A stretch of DNA of 64,000 bases from Acidobacteriota bacterium (GTDB lineage Bacteria > Acidobacteriota > Terriglobia > Terriglobales > Acidobacteriaceae). Every line of letters starts with the position of its first letter. The first letter of the stretch is position 1. Positions 41,172-49,616 of the stretch are shown piece by piece. The stretch is taken from NCBI GenBank assembly GCA_023410055.1, contig JAEYQK010000055.1, positions 28,416 to 92,415 of the forward strand. Reading direction: 5' to 3'. The translations under genes were made by a program, and so were the position numbers. The notes beneath the pieces were generated by a model, which saw only the letters and a list, made by a program, of their open reading frames with translations, ran no database searches and was not told where the DNA came from.

Positions 41172-42284
41172 TCAGTTCGACGGCTGACTTGGATCAGGCT
41201 CCTCGCAGAACAAATAGAAACCGAGTCGTACCTGAATCTTCTCTGCCGATCCCGGCTCAAAGGTCCACTGCCTCACTGCATCCTCGACGAACCCAAGCAG
41301 CCACAACTCTCCGGATCGAGGGCGACCATCAGAAATCAGTTGTGCCGGTCCGACTTTCTCGACCGCACCATTCGCCGCAACGTCCAACTCCAACACAAAG
41401 ACACCCTCTATGCGCCTTACTTCCGCGAGCGGAGAATAGACTGGCGCGACATAGTGAACGAGTTTGCGGCCTCCCGAATCGATCAGACTCCCTTTCCTCC
41501 CTCTAGTCCCCCTTGCAGCATGTTTGTATTTCGCCAACGTGTTCTTCAGTTTGCCTCGGTCAGTCTCCGCACCGACTGTCGGGTCAGCGCCCATGGACAC
41601 CGTTGCAATAATGCTGGGGTGCATGCCACCTGGGCTGCCATACCAGAAACCGTCGTCAAAGCTTCCGGATTTCAGCTTCGCCATCAATTCGGAACCGGTC
41701 TCAACCGGCAGGAGTGTCATCTCACCGTCGTCCGACCACGCTGCGCGGAGGATGGTGTCTTGTAGCTTCAGGAGCGGAACCGCACTCGGCATCGCGGCCT
41801 TGAACTTGGCGGCATTCAGCTGATAGGTCGGCAACTGGAACACTTTCTTCTCATCCCCGCATTCCGCAACAATGGCAGCACGCGAGGTCACGTCTATTTC
41901 AAGTTTGCCCCGCGCCTTCTCAACGGCCTGTGCTACCTGGTTCGGCGACAACGAACAGACATCGACCTTAACAATGTTTCGCAGCGAGGCGCCCCGCAAG
42001 TGGGCTCTGGTATTTTCCACGGAAGGGTCGTTACACGGTTGAGTGGCGGCGTTAATGTCGACATAATCGATCACGACGCCCCCCGGTTCCTCCGAAATCT
42101 CAGTAATGCCTGCTTGCCAGTAGGGATAAAAGTGGATGTCGTCAATGCGAGTTAGATACAGTCGGGTGAGCTTCGATTGACCTGCGGAGCCAGATCCACC
42201 GCGCGACTGCTTGTCATCCGCTCGCATCAATGAGATCGCCGCCAGCACTGTTACCAGTAACATTGAAATGCTTCTAGTCTTCAT
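41172..42284 (-). CDS. Secreted protein with TonB-C-like end
   Basis: 370 residues. Signal peptide MKTRSISMLLVTVLAAISLM. The middle part is unfamiliar (IDDIHFYPYWQAGITEISEE, FQLPTYQLNAAKFKAAMPSA). The last 90 residues look like a TonB C-terminal fold: YSPLAEVRRIEGVFVLELDV, GELWLLGFVEDAVRQWTFEP. Such domains without a membrane anchor are common in Acidobacteriota. Role unknown; adjacent genes unrelated. Confidence 0.7.
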   Translation of the reverse strand: MKTRSISMLLVTVLAAISLMRADDKQSRGGSGSAGQSKLTRLYLTRIDDIHFYPYWQAGITEISEEPGGVVIDYVDINAATQPCNDPSVENTRAHLRGASLRNIVKVDVCSLSPNQVAQAVEKARGKLEIDVTSRAAIVAECGDEKKVFQLPTYQLNAAKFKAAMPSAVPLLKLQDTILRAAWSDDGEMTLLPVETGSELMAKLKSGSFDDGFWYGSPGGMHPSIIATVSMGADPTVGAETDRGKLKNTLAKYKHAARGTRGRKGSLIDSGGRKLVHYVAPVYSPLAEVRRIEGVFVLELDVAANGAVEKVGPAQLISDGRPRSGELWLLGFVEDAVRQWTFEPGSAEKIQVRLGFYLFCEEPDPSQPSN

Positions 42285-42454
42285 AACCCCTCACTGCACG
42301 CAAAAGTCAAACCGACAGCAAAGCGTCGAGCTGAACCTCGCTACAAGAACGAGTTCACACGATGTTCTTGCAGGCAGATTGTTGGCGAAAACACGCCTTC
42401 TGTCCGACATCGTTCTTGACGTTGTTGATGTCAAGTCCCTCGTTTCCCTCAGAT
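42285..42454. other. Intergenic stretch before the long repeat
   Basis: No credible gene. A small inverted repeat AAGAACGAGTTCACACGATG then TTCTT near 42346-42370 and CTTGACGTTGTTGATGTCAA near 42415 are the only structure seen. Confidence 0.3.
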
Positions 42455-42745
42455 CTCTGCAACTCACTGATCGCCAATGAAATCCAGTTTCGCCCGCCTT
42501 GTCGGGTTTTGTCCTATCAATCTGCTAACCTCGTTATAGAGCAGAGTTGCAGTCGGCTACGTCCTGACGGTCGCCAGACGATGGGGTATAGAATTGCCGA
42601 CGATGAACCACTAGCGACCAAAGACACGTTCGTAAGTGCTTTGTTTACGGTATTTTGCGAGTAACCCCTTTAGATTGCTGACTCTAGGGGCAAAAGTCCG
42701 CTAAATATCATTGTTTTCAACAAATCACTGACTGGAGGGGGGAGG
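42455..42745. repeat. Long repeat, left copy (family L)
   Basis: Pairs with 48665-48975 in inverted orientation. Conserved blocks, left copy first: AATCCAGTTTCGCCCGCC / AATCCAGTTTCACCCGCC; GTCGGGTTTTGTCCTATCA in both; CGTAAGTGCTTTGTTT, GGTATTTTGCGAGTAA and CTTTAGATTGCTGACT in both; CAACAAATCACTGACTGGAG then GGGGGAGGG in both. No ORF is shared. Confidence 0.85.
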
Positions 42746-42769
42746 GCCCCCTGACTGAACCGCTGTAGA

Positions 42770-42812
42770 TAACGGTGCCCCATATCTGCCCGGTTTTGGC
42801 AGATGTGGGCGA
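42770..42812. repeat. CCCATATCTGCC palindrome (family M)
   Basis: GGTGCCCCATATCTGCCC, GGTTTT, GGCAGATGTGGGC. Related in inverse orientation to ACCCACATCTGCCAAAGTC at 57727-57746. Ends at the rnr stop codon. Confidence 0.6.
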
Positions 42813-42814
42813 GG

Positions 42815-45394
42815 CTACCGTGCCCGTCGCCGTTTCTTCGGTGCAGGTTCTTCTTCCGGAACGACCGCGAAGCTCATCTTGCGTTCGACCGGATCGATTC
42901 GATCCAGCAGCACGCGGATTTTGTCACCCAGCGAGTAGGTCTTGCCCGTGCGCTGGCCGATGATCTGCTTGGTGTCATCGTTGTAGAAGTAGCGATCGTC
43001 ATCGAGTGTGCCAATAGGCACGAGGCCCTCGATGAACATATCGGCCAGTTCGACGAAGAAGCCGTACTTGGTGACGCTGATGATGAGCGCGTCGAAGTCC
43101 TCGCCGATGCGGTCGGCCATGAACTTCACCTTCTTCCAGTCCATCAGCTCGCGCTCGGCATCATCGGCGCGCCGCTCGGTCTGCGAAGACTCCTCGGCAA
43201 TCTCGTGCAGAACAGGTTCGGGGATAGGACCCCACAAATCGGGTGATTGCGTGATCGGGTGATCGGGTGATCTTCCGTCCCTTTTTGAGGCGCGTTTGGA
43301 CCATGGTGAAGGCACATCCGAACGCACCGATGCCTGTGTAGGGACGGGGCTGTGCCCCGTCCGGTGTGCGGGTGCCGCACCCTTCCCTTTCAGGGGAGGG
43401 TGCGTTTGATATCTCACGTCTTGGTGCCCCACGTTCGCGGAGCTAACGTGGGGATGTTCCTCGTCATGCAGCACGGACTTCAAAATCCTGTGGACGATCA
43501 GGTCAGGATAACGTCGGATCGGCGACGTGAAATGCGTATACGTCGGCGTGGCCAGCGCGAAGTGGCCTTCGTTCTTCTCGGAATAACGGGCCTGCTTCAG
43601 CGAGCGCAGCATGAGGAAGCTGAGAATGCGTTCGACAGGAGTTCCAGCAATTTTCTGCGCCAGCTTCTGATACATGCGCGGCGTGATGTGAATGTCGTCG
43701 GGAATTTCGATCTGCTGACGTCGTTGTCCGCCGCGACCACGACCACCGTCCCGCCGTCGCGGACGCCGATCGTCGGTGTACGAAAACTTCTTGACCGGTA
43801 GATTGCCGACACCGAGCGAATAACCAAATCCGGCCGCAACGTTTTCGAAGTCGATCACCTTGCGGGGCTCGGGTTTTTCGTGAACGCGATAGATCGACGC
43901 GACATTGCGCGTTTCGAGATAACTCGCGACGCACTCGTTAGCAGCGAGCATGAATTCTTCGATCAGCCGGTGCGCAAAGTTGCGTTCAGCGCGCGTGATC
44001 GACTCCATCATGCCGAGTTCGTCGAACTCGATCTCGGGTTCGGGCATGTCGAAGTCGATTGAACCGCGTTTCTGGCGCTTGCGGTTGAGGATGAGTGCCA
44101 GCTCCCGCATTAGCTCGAAGACGTCCACCAGCGGCGCGTAACGTTTGCGCAGCACCGTGTCGCCTTCAAGCAGCGCGTTGACGTCCGTGTAAGTCATGCG
44201 CTCAGCGCTACGGATAACCCCTTCATGCAGCTCGTATCCGATGATTTCGCCCTGATGATCGAGTTCCATGATGCACGACATGACGAGACGATCGACCTGC
44301 GGGCGCAGCGAGCAGATGTTGGTCGAAAGCTCGGCCGGAAGCATCGGCACCGCACGGTCCGGGAAATACACGGAGTTGCCGCGCAGCCGTGCTTCGTCGT
44401 TGAGCGCCGAGCCCTCGGTGACGTAATGCGCGACATCGGCAATATGAACTTGCAGTTCGTAATTGCCGTTGGACTTCCGCCGGACGAACACGGCGTCATC
44501 AAAGTCGCGCGCTGTTTCGCCGTCGATGGTCACGATCGGCAGATTGCGGTAATCCTGACGTTGCTTGAGCTCTTGCGACGAGATGATCTCGGGCTCGCGC
44601 TGCGCCTCCTCCAACACCTCGACCGGAAACTTGTGCGGAATATGGTGCTTGCGAATAATGATCTCGACATCGACGCCGAAGTCGTCTTCAACCCCAAGCA
44701 CCTCGATGATGCGACCCTTGGGATTCTGCGTCGGCGACGGCCAATCCGTAATCTCGACATCGACGACCATCCCGTCCAAATCGTCCAGAGTCAGCGCCCG
44801 TTTGCGCGCTTCGTCTCCAAGTACCCTGTGCCTTTCCTTCGCGTCCTTAGCGTCCTTTGCGTTGATAATTCTTTCCGCCCCGTGCGGGATGATTACGTCC
44901 TGCTTGATCTTCTCGTCGATCGGGATGACGTAGTTGTACTTGCGCCCGTAGTGGAACGTTCCGACAACAGTCGCGTGCTGACGATCCACCACGCGGACGA
45001 TGTGCCCCTCAGCACGCTCAGGATCGCGGATCTCGCGAAGCTCGACCAAAACCCGATCACCATGCATCGCTGATCCGATGGCGTTGGGCGGAATGAAGAC
45101 GTCACCTTCGAATCGTCTCTCGGCCTGACCACGATCGGGGATAACGAATCCGTAGCCGTCGCGATGCATGGAAAGCCGTCCAGTGAGCTGGTTGCGGGCA
45201 GCGACAGTCTTCGGAAGCCAGAAGCGGTCGGCGTCGGCTCGGAGCTTGCCCTTGCCGACCATATCCGCCAGCATCTCGGCAAGTACGCGGCGGTCCTCCC
45301 CACGCACGCCAAGTTCGCGCACGAGCTGCTTATAGCTGGCGGCCTGTTTCGGTTGCTTCTCCAGTTTTCGAAGTATTGCTTGCTCAGAAAGCAT
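42815..45394 (-). CDS. rnr: Ribonuclease R
   Basis: 859 residues (E. coli RNase R is 813). Processive 3'-5' exoribonuclease that degrades structured RNA. Order: N-terminal helix-turn-helix (QAASYKQLVRELGVRG), cold-shock domains (DGYGFVIPDRGQ), RNB catalytic domain (TIDGETARDFDDAVFV with the metal Asp set, IADVAHYV, FPDRAVPMLPAELSTNICSL, THFTSPIRRYPDLIVHRIL), S1 domain (DALIISVTKYGFFVELADMF). The loop after HRILKSVL is expanded to about 80 residues by four different repeats, and AKDAKDAKE near residue 180 is another repeat. Core residues are all kept, so the enzyme is probably active. Confidence 0.95.
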   Translation of the reverse strand: MLSEQAILRKLEKQPKQAASYKQLVRELGVRGEDRRVLAEMLADMVGKGKLRADADRFWLPKTVAARNQLTGRLSMHRDGYGFVIPDRGQAERRFEGDVFIPPNAIGSAMHGDRVLVELREIRDPERAEGHIVRVVDRQHATVVGTFHYGRKYNYVIPIDEKIKQDVIIPHGAERIINAKDAKDAKERHRVLGDEARKRALTLDDLDGMVVDVEITDWPSPTQNPKGRIIEVLGVEDDFGVDVEIIIRKHHIPHKFPVEVLEEAQREPEIISSQELKQRQDYRNLPIVTIDGETARDFDDAVFVRRKSNGNYELQVHIADVAHYVTEGSALNDEARLRGNSVYFPDRAVPMLPAELSTNICSLRPQVDRLVMSCIMELDHQGEIIGYELHEGVIRSAERMTYTDVNALLEGDTVLRKRYAPLVDVFELMRELALILNRKRQKRGSIDFDMPEPEIEFDELGMMESITRAERNFAHRLIEEFMLAANECVASYLETRNVASIYRVHEKPEPRKVIDFENVAAGFGYSLGVGNLPVKKFSYTDDRRPRRRDGGRGRGGQRRQQIEIPDDIHITPRMYQKLAQKIAGTPVERILSFLMLRSLKQARYSEKNEGHFALATPTYTHFTSPIRRYPDLIVHRILKSVLHDEEHPHVSSANVGHQDVRYQTHPPLKGKGAAPAHRTGHSPVPTQASVRSDVPSPWSKRASKRDGRSPDHPITQSPDLWGPIPEPVLHEIAEESSQTERRADDAERELMDWKKVKFMADRIGEDFDALIISVTKYGFFVELADMFIEGLVPIGTLDDDRYFYNDDTKQIIGQRTGKTYSLGDKIRVLLDRIDPVERKMSFAVVPEEEPAPKKRRRAR
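43238..43453. repeat. Four repeat families in a row inside rnr
   Basis: In order on the plus strand: family G (43238-43272), about 60 bases of unknown origin, family D (43332-43363), family F (43371-43404), family C (43422-43453). Each has an intergenic or other-gene copy elsewhere in the window. All are in frame and add SPDHPITQSPD, RTGHSPVPTQAS, THPPLKGKGAAPA and HPHVSSANVGHQ to the protein. Confidence 0.85.
44818..44871. repeat. Lysine-aspartate repeat inside rnr
   Basis: Minus strand AACGCAAAGGACGCTAAGGA then CGCGAAGGAAAGGCACAGGG encodes NAKDAKDAKERHR. A nine-base unit (GCAAAGGAC, GCTAAGGAC, GCGAAGGAA) is tandemly repeated. I know this sequence type as a dispersed bacterial repeat; no other copy is in this window. 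Confidence 0.5.
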
Positions 45395-45863
45395 CGATTT
45401 ATCTAATGATCTGACGACTTGTTGATTTGTTGATCGGATGTTCGAACCGGCCGGACGATTTCTTTGGAATGCAACGTAAACTCCGGAGGCCCGGTCTCGT
45501 GTCTGCTCGGATTTTGGATCATCAAATCATCCGTTCATCAAATCACCAAATCCTATGGCCCGTTCTCTCTACTTCTAGTCCGATTACCTTAGTTCGCAAT
45601 AGGTCTACTTGAATTGTACCCGTAAGTAGTTTCTCTGATATAAGAAGTGCCAACAGCGGTGGAGAATTTACCCAACGCTGGCGAGTGGGGAATGAGCGAA
45701 ATAGGGAGCAAGTTGTTCAACCAAAGTAGTTCAATCCAGCATCTCTACTCTTATCAACGGGAACTCGCACTGTAATTTTTGTTCCAGATGGAGACGCAGT
45801 TTGGCCATCTGAGTGCCATTGACCATAGCCAGTAAACAATCCCTGGAGGAAGCACTCGCTATC
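45395..45863. other. Divergent rnr/bactofilin intergenic region with repeats
   Basis: 45411-45440 and 45515-45555 carry units TTGTTGATTTGTTGATC and GATCATCAAATCATCC, loose relatives of family G. A weak promoter-like pair TTGTAC and TATAAG near 45615-45645 has a 19-base spacer. No gene recognised. Confidence 0.4.
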
Positions 45864-46376
45864 ATGTGGAAGCCAACTAATCAGCCGACACCTAGTCATC
45901 CGACGACGCCCGAACAGCCAAAGAGCACGGCGCCAGCCTATACCCCCGCGCCGGTAGCTGAGCCGTCGCCCGTGACCGCACCGCGCAATGCTGTTGTTAA
46001 CACCAACGAGCAGGCCACCATCGGCAAATCGCTCGTGATCAAGGGCGAGGTCACCGGCTCCGAGTCGCTCTATATCGACGGCCGCGTGGAAGGCTCCATC
46101 AACCTTTCCGGCAACCGCGTTACGGTGGGCCGCAATGGAGTCGTTTCGGCCAACGTTACGGCGCGAGAAATCGTCGTGCTCGGCAAGGTGCGCGGCAATC
46201 TGAATGCGACCGACCGCGTCGACATCCGCAACGAAGGTTCGCTCACCGGCGACGTTGTTGCCCAGCGCATCAGCATTGAAGACGGTGCTTTCTTCAAGGG
46301 CGGCATCGACATCCGCAAGCCCGGCCAGAAGGAAGGCAAAGACGAGCCGGTCGCCGTTGCTGCGAAAGGCGCGTAG
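45864..46376 (+). CDS. Bactofilin
   Basis: 170 residues. Pro/Thr-rich N-terminal tail (to about 55), then the bactofilin beta-helix: ATIGKSLVIKGEVTGSESLY, IDGRVEGSINLSGNRVTVGR, GVVSANVTAREIVVLGKVRG, NLNATDRVDIRNEGSLTGDV, VAQRISIEDGAFFKGGIDI. These proteins polymerise without nucleotide into membrane-associated filaments shaping the cell or placing envelope enzymes. An in-frame GTG at 45813 is possible; ATG 45864 is preferred. Close to murJ, a cell-wall gene. Confidence 0.93.
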   Translation: MWKPTNQPTPSHPTTPEQPKSTAPAYTPAPVAEPSPVTAPRNAVVNTNEQATIGKSLVIKGEVTGSESLYIDGRVEGSINLSGNRVTVGRNGVVSANVTAREIVVLGKVRGNLNATDRVDIRNEGSLTGDVVAQRISIEDGAFFKGGIDIRKPGQKEGKDEPVAVAAKGA

Positions 46377-46506
46377 TTCTTGGCGCGATGGGCGCCGCAG
46401 GCACGACCGAAGGACGAGTGTGTCCGGCGCCCCGAGCCCTAAGTTTTGAGTTTGATTTATGGAGTACTGAGTACTCGTTTCTGAGCCCGTAGGGTCAGAG
46501 GATGCC

Positions 46507-46716
46507 ATGCTGGACAAGATTTTGCAGTTGCTTCGCCTGAGTTGCCCCCACAAGAACCTCTCGCATCCATTCGCTACTGCTGGCGCCGTGCAACACAATA
46601 CCCGCAGCGAGTGGGACTCTGTCCCTTCCAAAAACGCGAGCGGTCACTACATCGTGTGCCTGGACTGCGGACGGAAGTTCAATTACGACTGGCAAAAGAT
46701 GAAGATCGTGCGGTAG
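46507..46716 (+). CDS. Small conserved protein with CxxC
   Basis: 69 residues. SCPHKNLSHPFATAG in the first half and HYIVCLDCGRKFNYDWQKMK in the second: Cys/His in the first and a C-x2-C in the second could bind one zinc ion. CAGAGGA precedes the ATG. I have seen this VCLDCGxxFxYDWxxM pattern repeatedly in acidobacterial genomes without a known function. Confidence 0.75.
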   Translation: MLDKILQLLRLSCPHKNLSHPFATAGAVQHNTRSEWDSVPSKNASGHYIVCLDCGRKFNYDWQKMKIVR

Positions 46717-46748
46717 CAGCAGTTCGGCTCTACCGTTTGGATTGATAG

Positions 46749-46768
46749 CGACGGGGCTATGCCCCGTC
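46749..46768. repeat. GACGGGGC hairpin (family D relative)
   Basis: CGACGGGGCTATGCCCCGTC G: same stem core as the repeats in recQ and rnr but without the CCTACACAGGC tail. Ends convergent genes. Confidence 0.55.
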
Positions 46769-46803
46769 GTCAGCCTTTCTGCGTCTATTTCTTGCTGAGC
46801 GGA

Positions 46804-48411
46804 CTACCTTCTCTTCAGTGCCCTCAGCGCTCCGCTCAGGGTCGATACGCCCATCATGCTGGTGATGAGCAGATAGATCAGGCCGTAGGGTATCAGCACA
46901 CAGGCACCGACGATCACGGGACGGTGAATAGGCAACCGGATCTTGATTACGTAACCGATCGCTGCCGCCACGATTGCCGCTCCCCAAAGCTTCAGTATCA
47001 GCGTCACCGAATACGGCACAACGCCGATGCGTCTGTGCAGTGCGCGGCGGAGCAGGGCGAACTCGACCCAGCCGGCGAATCCGGCAGAGATGGTCAGTCC
47101 GGCGACACCCCAGCGGCGATCGATGTGTAGCATCGGCGGGAGCGGCAGGGCACAGAACCAGCCCAACCCGGTTGTGAGCGCGACACGGACGACAGCGAAA
47201 TTGAGCGGTGTCCGCGTGTTGCGCAAAGCGTAAAAGGCCGATGAGTACAGCCGTCCCGAAGTTGAGGCAAGCAAGCCAACGGCTGAACCGGCCAACACGC
47301 CCCAGACGTATGTGACGTCTTTCGCGCCGAATGCACCGGAACGATACAGCGTCGCCACGACTACATCGCCGAGAACCAAGAACGCAACGGCTGACGGGAT
47401 CACGAAATACGCGATCTGCTGGAGCCCGCGTGAGATCCGCTCTCGCAGAGCCTTGGCGATCTCCTCCGCGCTTCCCGTCGCGCTCGACATTGCCGGCAGT
47501 TCGGCCGCGGAGACCGACATTCCGAATAGGCTGACCGGCAAAAGGTAGATCATCTGGGCATACGCCAGCGCCGAGACCGGACCGGTTCCCAGGAAGCTCG
47601 CCAGCATCGAGTCGACATAGGCACTCACCTGCACGACACCGCGACTGACGAAGACCGGGAAGAAGTTGCGAACAACCGTTCGCACATGCTCGGAGCCGAA
47701 CCTCAGGTGCACACGTAGCGGCCAGAGGAAGCGAAGAACGACCGGCAGCTGCACCGCGAACTGGAGTGCGCTGCCGATCACCGAGGCCCAGGCAACGATC
47801 TCTGCCAGCCGATAATCCGTGACGCGGCCACCGCGCCAGTAGAACCCCGCGATGATTGCGGCGTTCCAGACCACGGGTGCCGTGTACGACAAAAAGAACT
47901 TGCGATGGCTGTTGAGTATTCCCAGGCACCAGGCCGAGAACACCAGCACGCCGACTCCGGGGAAGAGGATGCGAACGAGCCGGATTGTCAGCTCGCGCTT
48001 TTCTCCGTGAAAACCGGGCGCGATCAGGTCGATAAAGATCGGCGTGGCCGCAATCCCGAGCGCGACAATTACCGATGTCGTCAGGAATAGGAAACTGAAG
48101 ATTGCCTCGGCAAGCTCCGATGCTTCTTCGTGACGCTTCTCAGCGTCGAGTCGGGCGTAGACCGGAATGAAAGAGGCCGAAAGGACTCCTTCGCCGAAGA
48201 GATTTTGCAGGAAATTGGGAATCTTGAGTGCCGCGTTGAAAGCGTCGGCGGCGTCGGAGTTTCCGAGGTAATGAGCAAATACTCTGCTCCTCACTAGTCC
48301 GGCGAGACGGCTGAGAAGGATGCCGGAGGCGACCATTGCGGCGGCGGCCTTGGTGGCAAGACCCTTTTGTCCCTTGGGAGCGGCGGCAGTTACAGTTTCA
48401 GAATCACTCAC
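46804..48411 (-). CDS. murJ: MurJ lipid II flippase
   Basis: 535 residues, MOP/MATE-like fold with about 14 membrane helices. Moves lipid II across the inner membrane for peptidoglycan synthesis. Conserved parts: ASGILLSRLAGLVRSRVFAH, LGNSDAADAFNAALKIPNFL, NLFGEGVLSASFIPVYA, NFFPVFVSRGVVQVSAYVDS and SLFGMSVSAAELPAMS. Basic residues in helix 1 and 8 positions typical of MurJ are kept (Arg in SRLAGLVR). Upstream of it lie hairpins and the right copy of the long repeat. Confidence 0.95.
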   Translation of the reverse strand: MSDSETVTAAAPKGQKGLATKAAAAMVASGILLSRLAGLVRSRVFAHYLGNSDAADAFNAALKIPNFLQNLFGEGVLSASFIPVYARLDAEKRHEEASELAEAIFSFLFLTTSVIVALGIAATPIFIDLIAPGFHGEKRELTIRLVRILFPGVGVLVFSAWCLGILNSHRKFFLSYTAPVVWNAAIIAGFYWRGGRVTDYRLAEIVAWASVIGSALQFAVQLPVVLRFLWPLRVHLRFGSEHVRTVVRNFFPVFVSRGVVQVSAYVDSMLASFLGTGPVSALAYAQMIYLLPVSLFGMSVSAAELPAMSSATGSAEEIAKALRERISRGLQQIAYFVIPSAVAFLVLGDVVVATLYRSGAFGAKDVTYVWGVLAGSAVGLLASTSGRLYSSAFYALRNTRTPLNFAVVRVALTTGLGWFCALPLPPMLHIDRRWGVAGLTISAGFAGWVEFALLRRALHRRIGVVPYSVTLILKLWGAAIVAAAIGYVIKIRLPIHRPVIVGACVLIPYGLIYLLITSMMGVSTLSGALRALKRR

Positions 48412-48479
48412 CTTAGAGGAGATTCTAACAGCAAAGCGGCCCGACGTTTCGTCGCGAGAGAGCTTGTTTTGATCACGTT

Positions 48480-48660
48480 ATGCGTTTCGAAACTATTGGC
48501 CCGCCCCGGTGTTTGACCGTGGCAGGTAGCTGTGCCTCCTTGGGCATCGGGTTGACTGGGTGGTCTGACCCGATGTCCGCTTGGGTGACTGATTCGCCGC
48601 AGGCCGGTGCCGGGGATGGTTCCTGGTTCGGCCTGCGGCATGTCAGTCTGAGGACTGTTA
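48480..48660. other. Gene-free stretch with three hairpins
   Basis: GGCAGGTAGCTGTGCC (48521 region), ATCGGGT (48546-48552) with ACCCGAT (48568-48574), GCCGCAGGCCG (48596-48606) with CGGCCTGCGGC (48629-48639). No family match elsewhere in the window. May belong to the murJ leader or to the neighbouring long repeat. Confidence 0.4.
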
Positions 48661-48664
48661 ACGG

Positions 48665-48975
48665 TCTGTACCGTACTCCCTCCCCCTCCCCCCTCCAGTC
48701 AGTGATTTGTTGCAAACAAAGGTATTTAGCCACTTTCTGCTGCTACAGTCAGCAATCTAAAGGACTTACTCGCAAAATACCGAAAACAAAGCACTTACGA
48801 GACAGTCGTGGGTCCTTCGTCGCTGGTCATTGGTAAACACCACCGGACATCTTTGGGTGACTGTTAGGAGATAGAGAAGTTGAACTCCGCTCTATTACGA
48901 GGTTAGCAGAGTGATAGGACAAAACCCGACAGGGCGGGTGAAACTGGATTTCGTTGGCTGTCAGTCAGTTGCGGA
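48665..48975. repeat. Long repeat, right copy (family L)
   Basis: Inverted copy of 42455-42745; see that entry for shared blocks. Begins with the CCCTCCCCCTCCCCCCTCC tract (48682-48702) and ends near CAGTTGCGGAG at 48966-48976. The two copies bracket rnr, bactofilin, the CxxC gene and murJ. Confidence 0.85.
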
Positions 48976-49108
48976 GAAATAGGGGGAGCGAGGGGCTTGA
49001 CGTGACGCAGAGAGGCGGGTAGGTGGGTGACGCATCTCCAGGTGAGATAGGGAGTGGAAAGGGCTGTTGTCGCCAGCTATTGCGCTGCCTCGATACAATG
49101 GTCTGAAT

Positions 49109-49363
49109 ATGCGCCTAATTTGGAAGAAGTACGACTCCAAGTTCGACCCCATAGTGACGGTCTGCGGAGCGGGATTCGCAGTTGGTGGCGTGTATGGGTT
49201 GATACTTTTGGGCCATGCTCTGAGCAACCCTGTCGTATGGCTTATAGCCGCGCTTCCAGTTCTGTGCACAGTGATGGGAGTTGTAACGCTTGTTCGGGAA
49301 TACCAACTGTGGAAACTGCGACAGCCAGAACGAAGGTTTGAAAATGAGCAGCGAGACAGTTGA
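49109..49363 (+). CDS. Small two-helix membrane protein
   Basis: 84 residues: charged start MRLIWKKYDSKFDP, helices VTVCGAGFAVGGVYGLILLG and VVWLIAALPVLCTVMGVVTL, basic end KLRQPERRFE. TACAAT nine bases before the ATG gives a leader of a few bases at most. Overlaps the next gene by 20 bases. Confidence 0.6.
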   Translation: MRLIWKKYDSKFDPIVTVCGAGFAVGGVYGLILLGHALSNPVVWLIAALPVLCTVMGVVTLVREYQLWKLRQPERRFENEQRDS

Positions 49364-49535
49364 CTTGTTGAAACACGGCTTCATTGCGGTGCTCTTAGTC
49401 GTGGGTTGGTTCGCTTTGATTTCGGCCAGCCACAACATCGCCGTTCAAGTGCTGCTCGGTTGGGTCGGCCTCGGTGTAGTTGTCCTGTATTTCCGCTGGC
49501 AGAAACGGAACAAGCTACGCCCGCCGGACGCTTAG
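49344..49535 (+). CDS. Small two-helix membrane protein
   Basis: 63 residues from ATG 49344 (GAAGGTTTGAAA upstream). Two hydrophobic stretches HGFIAVLLVVGWFALISA and VLLGWVGLGVVVLYFRW, basic end QKRNKLRPPDA. Starts within the previous small membrane gene, so both are likely made from one message and may act together. Unknown function. Confidence 0.58.
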   Translation: MSSETVDLLKHGFIAVLLVVGWFALISASHNIAVQVLLGWVGLGVVVLYFRWQKRNKLRPPDA

Positions 49536-49540
49536 AAACC

Positions 49541-49578
49541 GGATAACTGTTCGTATATCCCCTTATGTACAGTTATCC
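49541..49578. repeat. Hairpin repeat (family O)
   Basis: GGATAACTGT and ACAGTTATCC, perfect 10-bp arms, 5 bases after a stop codon. Relatives at 49968-50004, 52184-52220 and 57659-57694, all at 3' ends of genes. Confidence 0.65.
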
Positions 49579-49616
49579 CGTAACGGGAAGCATCTGGAAA
49601 GCCACGAGGATAAGGA

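Noticed and set aside
48480..48836. Open frame of 118 codons over the long repeat
   Set aside because: It crosses from the hairpin stretch into the repeat and is not kept in the other repeat copy.
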